This document shows, in pieces, positions 56,467-64,000 of a stretch of 64,000 nt of DNA. The stretch is from Limnohabitans sp. 2KL-51 (GTDB taxonomy: Bacteria; Pseudomonadota; Gammaproteobacteria; Burkholderiales; Burkholderiaceae_C). The notes under the pieces were generated by a model. It saw nothing but the letters and a program-made list of their open reading frames with translations. It was not told where the DNA came from and searched no databases. Position 1 is the stretch's first letter. Each line of letters starts with the position of its first letter. Location: assembly GCF_003063645.1 (NCBI RefSeq), contig NZ_NESJ01000001.1, positions 186,001-250,000 of the forward strand. The letters run 5' to 3'. The position numbers and the translations under genes are program-made.

Positions 56467-57018
56467 ATGACAGCTTCCCTGACTTTCCGTCTTTCCGTCC
56501 ATGGCCTGGCAGCCCTCTTGCTGGGTGCGAGCTTGGCCGGTTGTGGCAGCCTGACCAGTTCCGTGGGTCGCGACACCTTCAAGCCCTTTGTGCCCGAGGT
56601 GGTGCAAGGCAACTTTGTCTCCAACGAGCAGCGCCAGGCTTTGCGTCCCGGCATGGCGCGCGCTCAGGTGCGCGAAATCCTTGGAACCCCCTTGATCGCC
56701 AGTTTGTTCCATGACAACCGCTGGGACTATGCCTTCAGCATTCAGCGCCAGGGCGTGGCCGCGCAAAATTTCAGGCTCACGGTGTACTTCAAGGGCGATG
56801 TGCTCGAACAGGTCGACAGCGATGTGCTGCCCAGCGAGTCGGATTTTGCCGGTCGCCTGGTGGGGCCCCAGGCAGTGGGCAAACTGCCCGCCCTGCAAGC
56901 CAGCGAAGAGGATTTGAAGAAATTTGCGCCTGCCGCCACCGCGACTCGGACCGATTCGCCCACCTCGCCTGCAGCCTTGCCGCGCAGCTACCCGCCTTTG
57001 GAGCCGGCCGTACGCTGA
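56467..57018 (+). CDS. bamE: Outer membrane assembly lipoprotein BamE (SmpA/OmlA)
   Basis: A 183-residue lipoprotein with lipobox L-A-G-C (lipidated Cys26). The SmpA/OmlA fold follows: F-V-P-E-V-V-Q-G-N, R-P-G-M-A-R-A-Q-V-R-E-I-L-G-T-P-L and F-H-D-N-R-W-D-Y. A Pro/Ala/Thr-rich C-terminal tail of about 40 residues extends beyond the fold. It is part of the BAM complex on the periplasmic side of the outer membrane. Confidence 0.95.
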   Translation: MTASLTFRLSVHGLAALLLGASLAGCGSLTSSVGRDTFKPFVPEVVQGNFVSNEQRQALRPGMARAQVREILGTPLIASLFHDNRWDYAFSIQRQGVAAQNFRLTVYFKGDVLEQVDSDVLPSESDFAGRLVGPQAVGKLPALQASEEDLKKFAPAATATRTDSPTSPAALPRSYPPLEPAVR

Positions 57019-57102
57019 ACACACGGCCCCGGTGTCCTGCGATGGGCCGTTATCCCCGAGCCCTTTTTGGACCGAGCCTTTTCCATTTTGCCCATTCAAG
57101 CC

Positions 57103-57918
57103 ATGACCTCAACGAACCTTTTGCCCATCACCGTCGCCGGCGCATCCGGTCGCATGGGTCACATGCTGATCGAAGCCATTTTGGCCACAGACGACTGCCG
57201 CCTTGCGGGTGCACTGGACATCGCGGACAGCCCAGCGATTGGGCAAGACGCAGGATCTGCATTGGGTCGGGTCACGGGCACCGCAGTCACCGCCGACTTG
57301 CACGCAGGCCTGCTGGGCGCATCCTGTCTGATCGATTTCACCCGACCTGAGGGCACACTGGCCCACCTCAAAGTCTGCCGTGAACTGGGCGTCAAGGCGG
57401 TCATTGGCACCACGGGCTTTACCGATGCGCAAAAAGCCGAGATCACCGAGATCGCCCAGGACATTGCGATCGTCATGGCTCCGAACATGAGTGTGGGCGT
57501 CAATGTCACCTTGAAATTGCTGCAAATGGCCGCGCAGGCCATGTCCACAGGTTACGATATCGAGATCATCGAAGCCCATCACCGCCACAAGGTGGATGCG
57601 CCTTCGGGTACAGCCCTGAAGATGGGCGAAGTGATCGCGGAGGCCATCGGGCGTGATTTGAAAGAATGCGCCGTGTACGAGCGTTATGGCCACACGGGCG
57701 AGCGCGACCCGTCCACCATCGGTTTTTCGACCATTCGCGGCGGTGACATCGTGGGCGAACACACCGTGTTGTTCGCAGGCATTGGCGAGCGCATCGAGGT
57801 CACGCACAAATCCTCCAGCCGCGCCACTTACGCGCAAGGCAGTTTGCGTGCCGTGCGCTTCCTGATCAGTCAGCCACGTGGCCTGTTTGACATGTTCGAC
57901 GTGCTCAAGCTGCGCTGA
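57103..57918 (+). CDS. dapB: 4-hydroxy-tetrahydrodipicolinate reductase
   Basis: A 271-residue DapB of lysine/diaminopimelate synthesis. NAD(P) motif G-A-S-G-R-M-G at the N-terminus, and the catalytic/substrate segment [18 protein letters not shown] 57103 gives the usual N-terminus; the frame opens 12 codons earlier. The TolQ-like gene follows 23 bp later. Confidence 0.96.
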   Translation: MTSTNLLPITVAGASGRMGHMLIEAILATDDCRLAGALDIADSPAIGQDAGSALGRVTGTAVTADLHAGLLGASCLIDFTRPEGTLAHLKVCRELGVKAVIGTTGFTDAQKAEITEIAQDIAIVMAPNMSVGVNVTLKLLQMAAQAMSTGYDIEIIEAHHRHKVDAPSGTALKMGEVIAEAIGRDLKECAVYERYGHTGERDPSTIGFSTIRGGDIVGEHTVLFAGIGERIEVTHKSSSRATYAQGSLRAVRFLISQPRGLFDMFDVLKLR

Positions 57919-57941
57919 TGCACCCTACCTGAAAGCCACCC

Positions 57942-58586
57942 ATGAGCCTGAACGACTTTTTGCTGCACAGCGATGTCTTCAGCCGCGTGCTGGCGCTCAT
58001 GTTGCTGGCCTTGTCGGTAGGCAGTTGGGTCGTGATCGCATGGAAATGGCGTTTGCTCTCGCGAGTCACACAAGACGTGCCGCGCAGCGTGGCCGCATTC
58101 TGGCAGGCCCCGGGTTTCGACGATGCCCGCCAGCGCGTGGCGCAGTTTGACCGTGAATCCTGTGTGCTGCCCTTGCTGGACGCCACCTTGCTGCCCTTGG
58201 GCGGCACTTTGGCCTCGGCGGGCCAGCGTCACCACCAACTCACCCGTGTGCTGCGCGAAGCCATGCAATCGGTTCTTCGCCGCTTGCAATGGGGGCAGGT
58301 GCTGCTGGCCACGGCCGGTTCCACCTCGCCCTTCATTGGTTTGCTGGGCACGGTTTGGGGCATTTTCAATGCGCTGAGTGGCATGGCCGAAGGTGGCCCT
58401 GTACGCATTGAGCAGATTGCCGGGCCCGTGGGCGAAGCCCTGGTCATGACCGCTGCCGGCCTGGCGGTGGCAATTCCGGCGGTGCTGGGCTACAACCTGC
58501 TGGGGAGGCGCATCGGCCAGATAGAGGCAGAGCTCGAAGGCTTTGCCCACGATGTGCGCGCTTTGCTCGTCGGCCCCCGGGACTGA
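57942..58586 (+). CDS. MotA/TolQ/ExbB proton-channel protein
   Basis: A 214-residue three-helix protein. The conserved A-T-A-G-S-T-S-P-F-I-G-L-L-G-T-V-W-G-I is the TolQ/ExbB core, and the third helix has A-A-G-L-A-V-A-I-P-A-V. With the TolR/ExbD partner 6 bp downstream it forms a proton-driven energiser. No tolA or tonB is adjacent, so whether it is TolQ or ExbB cannot be decided here. Confidence 0.92.
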   Translation: MSLNDFLLHSDVFSRVLALMLLALSVGSWVVIAWKWRLLSRVTQDVPRSVAAFWQAPGFDDARQRVAQFDRESCVLPLLDATLLPLGGTLASAGQRHHQLTRVLREAMQSVLRRLQWGQVLLATAGSTSPFIGLLGTVWGIFNALSGMAEGGPVRIEQIAGPVGEALVMTAAGLAVAIPAVLGYNLLGRRIGQIEAELEGFAHDVRALLVGPRD

Positions 58587-58592
58587 GCGGTC

Positions 58593-59012
58593 ATGGCTTT
58601 TGGTCGCCTATCTAGCCGTCCTGGCGATACGCCCATGAGCGAAATCAACGTCACGCCTCTGGTGGACGTGATGCTGGTGTTGCTGGTCATCTTCATCCTG
58701 ACCGCACCTTTGATGACCAGCGCCATCCGCCTTGACCTGCCCCAAAGCGAAGGCGGGGATCCGGGGGCTGCGCCCCAAGCCGTGGTCTTGGTGGTCGATG
58801 CGCAAGGCCAATGGTTCCTGAACGACCAGCCGATCGCCGAAAACGCCCTGCGCGAACAACTGGCCAAAGCTGCCCGCCGCAACCCACTGACTGAGCTGGA
58901 ACTGCGCGCCGACGCGTCTGTCCCCTACGGCCGGGTGGTCGAGGCCATGGGCATGGCCCAAAAAGCCGGGTTGACCCGGATCGGCTTTGTCGCCGAGGTG
59001 GTTTCACCCTGA
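58593..59012 (+). CDS. ExbD/TolR biopolymer transport protein
   Basis: A 139-residue single-helix protein. M-S-E-I-N-V-T-P-L-V-D-V-M-L-V-L-L-V-I-F contains the membrane Asp used for proton transfer, followed by a periplasmic alpha/beta domain. It pairs with the TolQ/ExbB-like gene and precedes leuS. Confidence 0.92.
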   Translation: MAFGRLSSRPGDTPMSEINVTPLVDVMLVLLVIFILTAPLMTSAIRLDLPQSEGGDPGAAPQAVVLVVDAQGQWFLNDQPIAENALREQLAKAARRNPLTELELRADASVPYGRVVEAMGMAQKAGLTRIGFVAEVVSP

Positions 59013-59092
59013 ACTTAAGCCCATGCGGACGGCTGTGGCCTTGCAGCGCCCGCGCCCGGCCTTGACCCGCCCAGCCCCTACAATTTAGCCCT

Positions 59093-61810
59093 ATGCAAGA
59101 CAAGTACAACCACCTCGAAGTCGAACCCGCAGCGCAGTCCCGCTGGAACGCCCGCGATGCCTACCGCGTCACCGAAGACGCCAGCAAAAAGAAGTTCTAC
59201 GCCTGCTCCATGCTGCCCTACCCCAGCGGCAAGCTGCACATGGGCCATGTGCGCAACTACACCATCAACGACATGCTCACGCGCAGCCTGCGCATGAAGG
59301 GCCACAACGTCCTCATGCCAATGGGCTGGGACGCGTTTGGCCTGCCCGCAGAAAACGCCGCCCTCAAAAACGGCGTTCCCCCGGCCAAATGGACGTACGA
59401 GAACATCGCGTACATGAAACAGCAGATGCAGGCGATGGGCCTGGCCATCGACTGGTCGCGCGAAGTGGCCACATGCGACCCGACCTATTACAAGTGGAAC
59501 CAGTGGCTGTTCTTGAAAATGCTGGAAAAAGGCATCGCCTACCGCAAGACCCAGGTCGTGAACTGGGACCCGGTGGACCAGACCGTGCTGGCCAACGAAC
59601 AGGTCATTGACGGCAAAGGCTGGCGCACAGGCGCTCCAGTCGAAAAGCGCGAGATTCCAGGCTATTACCTGAACATCACGGCCTATGCACAAGAGCTGCT
59701 GGACCATGTGCAAATCGGCAACGACAAGGCCACGCTCAAAGGCTGGCCCGACAAAGTGCGCCTGATGCAGGAAAACTGGATTGGCAAGAGCGAAGGTGTG
59801 CGTTTCGCGTTCCCGCACACCATTAAAGGTGCCGATGGCGGCCTCATCGGTGAGGGCAAGATGTATGTCTTCACCACCCGCGCCGACACCATCATGGGCG
59901 TGACCTTTTGCGCGGTGGCGGCCGAGCATCCCTTGGCGCTGCATGCTGCTTCGTCCAATCCTGCTTTGTACGCGTTTTTGGAAGAGTGCAAGAGTGGCGG
60001 TACGACGGAGGCCGAGCTGGCCACACAAGAAAAAAAGGGCATGGCCACCGGCCTGTTCGTCACGCACCCACTGACCGGCGCGCAGGTTGAAGTCTGGGTT
60101 GGCAATTACGTGCTGATGTCTTATGGCGATGGCGCGGTGATGGGCGTGCCAGCGCACGACGAGCGTGACTTCGCATTTGCTTTGAAGTACGCCTTGCCGA
60201 TCCAGCAGGTCGTGTCCGTTAAGGACCAGGCCTTCGACGCCACCGTCTGGCAGGACTGGTACGGGGACAAACAAAGCTGTGTCTGCATCAACTCCGGCGA
60301 ACTCGATGGCCTGACCCAAAAAGTCGCTGTCTCCAAAGTGGCTGAATTGCTGGCCGCCAAAGGCCTGGGCGAGAAAAAAACCACTTGGCGTCTGCGCGAT
60401 TGGGGCGTGAGCCGCCAGCGCTACTGGGGCACGCCGATCCCGATGATCCATTGTGACGAGCATGGCGCTGTGCCCGTGCCCGAAAAAGACCTGCCCGTGG
60501 TGCTGCCGCAAGACTGCATCCCCGACGGTTCGGGCAATCCGCTTCACAAGCACGAAGGCTTTCACGCTGGGGTTACTTGCCCTGTTTGTGGCAAGCCCGC
60601 CCGCCGCGAAACCGACACCATGGACACCTTTGTGGATTCGTCCTGGTATTTCATGCGGTATTGCGACCCGACCAACACCGAGGCCATGGTGGCAGGCGGC
60701 ACCGATTACTGGATGCGGGACCAGCACCAAGCCGCTGGTGGCAGCGGCATGGACCAGTACATTGGTGGCATCGAACACGCCATCCTGCACTTGCTGTATG
60801 CGCGCTTTTGGACCAAGGTTATGCGCGACTTGGGTTTGGTCAAGGTGGACGAGCCCTTCAGCAAGCTGCTCACGCAGGGCATGGTGCTCAACCACATCTA
60901 CTCGCGCCGCACCGCCAAGGGCGGCAAAGACTACTTCTGGCCACACGATGTCGAGCATGTGCTCGACGAGACCGGCAAAGTCGTGGGCGCCAAGCTCAAG
61001 AACGAAGCCGACAGCGGCGACGGCCGCTTGCCTGTTGGCACCGCCATCGACTACGAGGGCGTGGGCACCATGTCCAAGTCAAAAAACAACGGCGTGGACC
61101 CGCAGGATCTGATCGAAAAATACGGTGCCGACACCGCACGTCTGTACACCATGTTCACCGCGCCGCCCGAAGTGACCTTGGAGTGGAACGACTCGGCCGT
61201 GGAAGGCAGCTACCGCTTCTTGCGTCGGGTCTGGAACTTCGCGTTCAAGCACCACGAGTTGTTGCGCTCGGCCACCAGCCAAGACCTGAGCCAAGCCGCT
61301 TTGGATGACGCGGCCAAGGCGCTGCGCCGCGAGATGCACTTGGTGCTCAAGCAAGTGGGTTACGACTACGAGCGCATGCAGTACAACACTGTGGTGTCCG
61401 GTTGCATGAAGCTGCTCAACGCGCTGGAAGACTTCAAACCCGATGGCAGCCCAGGAGATACCGCAGCCCTGTGCGAAGGCGTCTCACTCTTGGTGCGTAT
61501 GCTCTACCCCGCTTGCCCGCACATCACCGACGAAATCTGGCAGCAACTGGGTTTTACCCAAGTTGCAGGCGAGTTGCTCGATGCCCCTTGGCCCAGCGTG
61601 GACGAGTCTGCACTGGAACGCGACCAGATCGAGCTGATGTTGCAGATCAACGGCAAGCTGCGCGGCTCCATCCTGGTGCCCGCCAGCGCTGACAAGGCCC
61701 AGATCGAAGCTGCTGGACTGGCCCATGAAGCCGTCGTCAAGCAGGCGGCTGGAGCCTCGCCCAAGAAGCTCATCGTGGTGCCTGGCCGGCTGGTCAACGT
61801 GGTGTTGTGA
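59093..61810 (+). CDS. leuS: Leucyl-tRNA synthetase
   Basis: A 905-residue class I synthetase. The HIGH motif appears as H-M-G-H in [14 protein letters not shown] as M-S-K-S-K in G-T-M-S-K-S-K-N-N, and the CP1 editing domain (including T-R-A-D-T and D-E-R-D) lies between them. Length is slightly over the usual ~870. lptE, holA and proA follow on the same strand. Confidence 0.97.
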   Translation: MQDKYNHLEVEPAAQSRWNARDAYRVTEDASKKKFYACSMLPYPSGKLHMGHVRNYTINDMLTRSLRMKGHNVLMPMGWDAFGLPAENAALKNGVPPAKWTYENIAYMKQQMQAMGLAIDWSREVATCDPTYYKWNQWLFLKMLEKGIAYRKTQVVNWDPVDQTVLANEQVIDGKGWRTGAPVEKREIPGYYLNITAYAQELLDHVQIGNDKATLKGWPDKVRLMQENWIGKSEGVRFAFPHTIKGADGGLIGEGKMYVFTTRADTIMGVTFCAVAAEHPLALHAASSNPALYAFLEECKSGGTTEAELATQEKKGMATGLFVTHPLTGAQVEVWVGNYVLMSYGDGAVMGVPAHDERDFAFALKYALPIQQVVSVKDQAFDATVWQDWYGDKQSCVCINSGELDGLTQKVAVSKVAELLAAKGLGEKKTTWRLRDWGVSRQRYWGTPIPMIHCDEHGAVPVPEKDLPVVLPQDCIPDGSGNPLHKHEGFHAGVTCPVCGKPARRETDTMDTFVDSSWYFMRYCDPTNTEAMVAGGTDYWMRDQHQAAGGSGMDQYIGGIEHAILHLLYARFWTKVMRDLGLVKVDEPFSKLLTQGMVLNHIYSRRTAKGGKDYFWPHDVEHVLDETGKVVGAKLKNEADSGDGRLPVGTAIDYEGVGTMSKSKNNGVDPQDLIEKYGADTARLYTMFTAPPEVTLEWNDSAVEGSYRFLRRVWNFAFKHHELLRSATSQDLSQAALDDAAKALRREMHLVLKQVGYDYERMQYNTVVSGCMKLLNALEDFKPDGSPGDTAALCEGVSLLVRMLYPACPHITDEIWQQLGFTQVAGELLDAPWPSVDESALERDQIELMLQINGKLRGSILVPASADKAQIEAAGLAHEAVVKQAAGASPKKLIVVPGRLVNVVL

Positions 61811-61852
61811 ACCCACGGCCTGATGCCCGCACACCCCGATGACCGCCCTGTG

Positions 61853-62389
61853 ATGAACACCTCACGCCGCCGCTTTGGCCTGTTGCTCGGTGCCTTGCCT
61901 TTGCTGGCCGGTTTGTCCGCCTGCGGCTTTCAGCTGCGCAGCGCGGGCGATTACCCGTTCAAGACGCTGTACGCCAATTTCTCGACCACCTCGCCCCTGG
62001 GCGTGGAGCTGCGCCGCAACTTGCTGGGCACAGGCCGCATTTCGCTGCTAATCGAGCCCGCACAGTTGGCCACAGCCGATGCGATTCTCGACATCTTGAG
62101 CGAAAACCGGGAGCAGGTGGTGGTGGGTGTGAATGCATCGGGCCAGGTGCGAGAACTCCAACTGCGATTGCGTGTGAAGTTTCGTCTGCGCACCCCGCAA
62201 GGCCTGAACCTGATCGAGCCCGTCGAACTGTCGCAGCAACGCGACCTGAGCTTCACCGAAACCGCGGCGCTGTCCAAGGAAATCGAACAAGCGACCATGT
62301 ACCGCGACATGCAGACCGACATCGTGCAGCAGATCATGCGGCGACTGTCGGCCGTCAAGCCCCGCGCCGCGGCGACGGCCAAACCCTGA
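61853..62389 (+). CDS. lptE: LPS-assembly lipoprotein LptE
   Basis: A 178-residue lipoprotein with lipobox L-S-A-C (Cys24) followed by G-F-Q-L-R. It plugs the LptD barrel and helps insert LPS in the outer membrane. ATG 61853 is preferred over 61823 because it gives the standard signal peptide. The leuS-lptE-holA order is conserved in many proteobacteria. Confidence 0.94.
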   Translation: MNTSRRRFGLLLGALPLLAGLSACGFQLRSAGDYPFKTLYANFSTTSPLGVELRRNLLGTGRISLLIEPAQLATADAILDILSENREQVVVGVNASGQVRELQLRLRVKFRLRTPQGLNLIEPVELSQQRDLSFTETAALSKEIEQATMYRDMQTDIVQQIMRRLSAVKPRAAATAKP

Positions 62390-62397
62390 GTCTCGCC

Positions 62398-63450
62398 ATG
62401 CAACTGGCCTTGCCCCAGCTCGGTGCGCACCTGCAAAAAGGCTTGCGCAGTCTTTACATCTTGCACGGTGACGAACCCCTGATGCAGCAAGAGGCGGCCG
62501 ATGCCATCCGCGCCAGCGCCCGTAATCAGGGCTACACCGAGCGCAGTGTGCACTCCGTATCAGGTGCCCATTTCGACTGGAGCGAGGTACTGGCCGCAGG
62601 CGGCTCTCTCAGCCTGTTTGCCGACAAGCAAATCGTGGAGGTGCGCATCCCTTCGGGCAAACCTGGCAAGGAGGGCAGCACCGCGATCCAGCAATTGGCC
62701 GTATCCACCCAGGACAACGACAGCACCTTGACCTTGATCATGCTGCCCAAACTGGACGCGGCCACGCGCAAAGGGGCTTGGTTTGCGGCCCTGGAAAACC
62801 ATGGGGTGCTGATCGCCACGGACCCGGTCGAGCGCAATGCCTTGCCCCAGTGGATCGCCCAGCGATTGCAAATGCAGGGCCAAAGCGTGGAGGCGGGTGA
62901 AGAAGGCCAGCGCACGCTGCAGTTTTTTGCCGACCGTGTTGAGGGCAATTTGCTGGCTGCACACCAAGAAATCCAGAAGCTGGGCTTGCTCTACCCAGCA
63001 GGCGAACTCAGTCAGGCGCAGGTCGAGTCGGCCGTGCTTAACGTGGCCCGCTACGACGTTTTCAAGCTGTCCGAATCGGTCTTGTCGGGGCAGGTGGCCC
63101 GGGTTCAGCGCATGCTCGACGGCTTGCAGGCCGAGGGCGAAGCGGCTGTGCTGGTGCACTACACCCTCGCGGAAGACATCCGTGCCATGAAACGTGTGAA
63201 AGACGCCATGGCTGCTGGCAAACCCCTGCCCGTGGCGATGCGCGAGCAGCGCGTCTGGGGGCCGCGTGAACGCTTGTTTGAGCGCGTGCTGCCGCGCATG
63301 ACCGAGGCCCGCTTGAACGGTTTGCTCCAAGCCGCCCATCAGGTGGACGGCATCGTCAAAGGGCTCAAAGTGCCCGACTGGCCCACTGAACCTTGGCAGG
63401 CGCTGCAGCGCCTGGCCGTGCGTTTTTCGCGTTTTTGTATCGTGCGCTGA
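62398..63450 (+). CDS. holA: DNA polymerase III subunit delta
   Basis: A 350-residue delta subunit of the clamp loader. L-Y-I-L-H-G-D-E-P-L-M-Q-Q-E starts the AAA-like domain, and the C-terminal collar contains V-W-G-P-R-E-R-L. It opens the beta clamp. Starts 8 bp after lptE. Confidence 0.95.
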   Translation: MQLALPQLGAHLQKGLRSLYILHGDEPLMQQEAADAIRASARNQGYTERSVHSVSGAHFDWSEVLAAGGSLSLFADKQIVEVRIPSGKPGKEGSTAIQQLAVSTQDNDSTLTLIMLPKLDAATRKGAWFAALENHGVLIATDPVERNALPQWIAQRLQMQGQSVEAGEEGQRTLQFFADRVEGNLLAAHQEIQKLGLLYPAGELSQAQVESAVLNVARYDVFKLSESVLSGQVARVQRMLDGLQAEGEAAVLVHYTLAEDIRAMKRVKDAMAAGKPLPVAMREQRVWGPRERLFERVLPRMTEARLNGLLQAAHQVDGIVKGLKVPDWPTEPWQALQRLAVRFSRFCIVR

Positions 63451-63529
63451 ACGCGCCAGCGGCCAATGACCCGCCAGGCGCATGGCAGGATGGTGCCAAA
63501 GTGTCTTTGGCTTCTGCGAAAATGTACCC

Positions 63530-64000
63530 ATGACCGAACTGAACACCGCTGAACACATGCAGGCCCTGGGCCTGCAGGCCAAAACGGCCTCTGCCCTGAT
63601 GGCCAAAGCCTCGGCTGCCACCAAAAACAAGGCTTTGCGGCATCTGGCCGCCTTGCTGCGCGAGAGCACCGATGCCTTGCAGTTGGACAACGCCAAAGAC
63701 TTGGAGCGCGCCCGCGCCGCCGGATTGGCCGAGCCGATGGTGGACCGCTTGAAATTGACCCCCCAAGTGCTGGAAACCTGCGCCCAAGGCTGCGAGCAAT
63801 TGGCCGCCATGCCCGACGTGATCGGCGAAATCATCGGCATGAAGCAGGTGCCCAGTGGCATCCGCGTGGGCCAGATGCGGGTGCCCATTGGCGTGTTTGG
63901 CATGATTTTCGAGAGCCGACCCAACGTGACCATCGAAGCAGCCAGCCTCTCCATCAAAAGCGGCAACGCCTGCATCCTGCGCGGTGGCTCTGAGGCCATC
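63530..64000 (+). CDS. proA: Glutamate-5-semialdehyde dehydrogenase, cut by window edge
   Basis: The ATG at 63530 opens a frame that stays open for all 157 codons to the window end. It encodes the start of ProA (gamma-glutamyl phosphate reductase) of proline synthesis. Visible family features are K-A-L-R-H-L-A, the conserved [16 protein letters not shown] segment and [10 protein letters not shown]. The catalytic Cys lies beyond the edge. Position after holA fits Comamonadaceae gene order. Confidence 0.93.
   Translation, partial: MTELNTAEHMQALGLQAKTASALMAKASAATKNKALRHLAALLRESTDALQLDNAKDLERARAAGLAEPMVDRLKLTPQVLETCAQGCEQLAAMPDVIGEIIGMKQVPSGIRVGQMRVPIGVFGMIFESRPNVTIEAASLSIKSGNACILRGGSEAI

Overview
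The window comes from a GC-rich betaproteobacterial chromosome, most probably Burkholderiales, family Comamonadaceae (a Limnohabitans/Rhodoferax/Polaromonas-type genome). The call rests on gene order: uvrA divergent from an MFS gene followed by ssb; hpf-ptsN-hprK; fur divergent from bamE, then dapB, a TolQ/TolR-like pair, leuS, lptE, holA and proA. Assignment below family level is a guess. I see no rRNA or tRNA gene, CRISPR array, insertion sequence or integrase. Two genes run off the edges: a serine hydrolase on the left and proA on the right.

Layout. 0-5.7 kb: lipid and acyl-CoA genes (two beta-lactamase-fold serine hydrolases, an ACAD10/11-type acyl-CoA dehydrogenase, a glutathione S-transferase, an acyl-CoA ligase). 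5.8-18.7 kb: a catabolic and transport block with a Bug-type binding protein, a YtcJ-like amidohydrolase, a dimethylglycine/sarcosine dehydrogenase-like flavoprotein, a GbdR-like GlxA/AraC regulator and a complete five-gene Dpp-type ABC importer. Its left neighbour is an intact serine hydrolase; at its right end (18.67-19.0 kb) lie a stub of the same kind of gene and a stub of a second amidohydrolase. 19.1-25.3 kb: MerR regulator, PaaI-type thioesterase, glutaredoxin-like protein, uvrA, MFS transporter, ssb.

25.4-36.5 kb: a second catabolic block with an atypical SDR, TcuA/TcuB-like oxidoreductases, a full LIV-type ABC importer, a LysR regulator and a two-subunit Rieske oxygenase without its own reductase. 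36.5-43 kb: mnmA and a NUDIX gene on the minus strand. Between them on the plus strand are a lytic transglycosylase, an MBOAT acyltransferase and two SGNH hydrolases, a likely cell-envelope O-acetylation set. 43-46.4 kb: pntA and pntB, separated by three tandem hairpin repeats that show a compensated base-pair change. 46.5-53.8 kb: CPBP protease, fadD, mtnN, corA, patatin, MFS transporter. 53.9-64 kb: housekeeping genes from hpf to proA.

How it fits together. The cell looks like an aerobic heterotroph that imports small organic acids, peptides or N-methylated compounds through high-affinity ABC and Bug systems. It oxidises them with flavoprotein, Rieske and acyl-CoA enzymes and balances NAD(P)H with PntAB. 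No single gene here is an obviously new system. The items most worth a second look are the covarying hairpin repeats between pntA and pntB, the block bounded by partly duplicated gene ends, the tyrosine-less SDR next to TcuAB, and the O-acetylation cassette.
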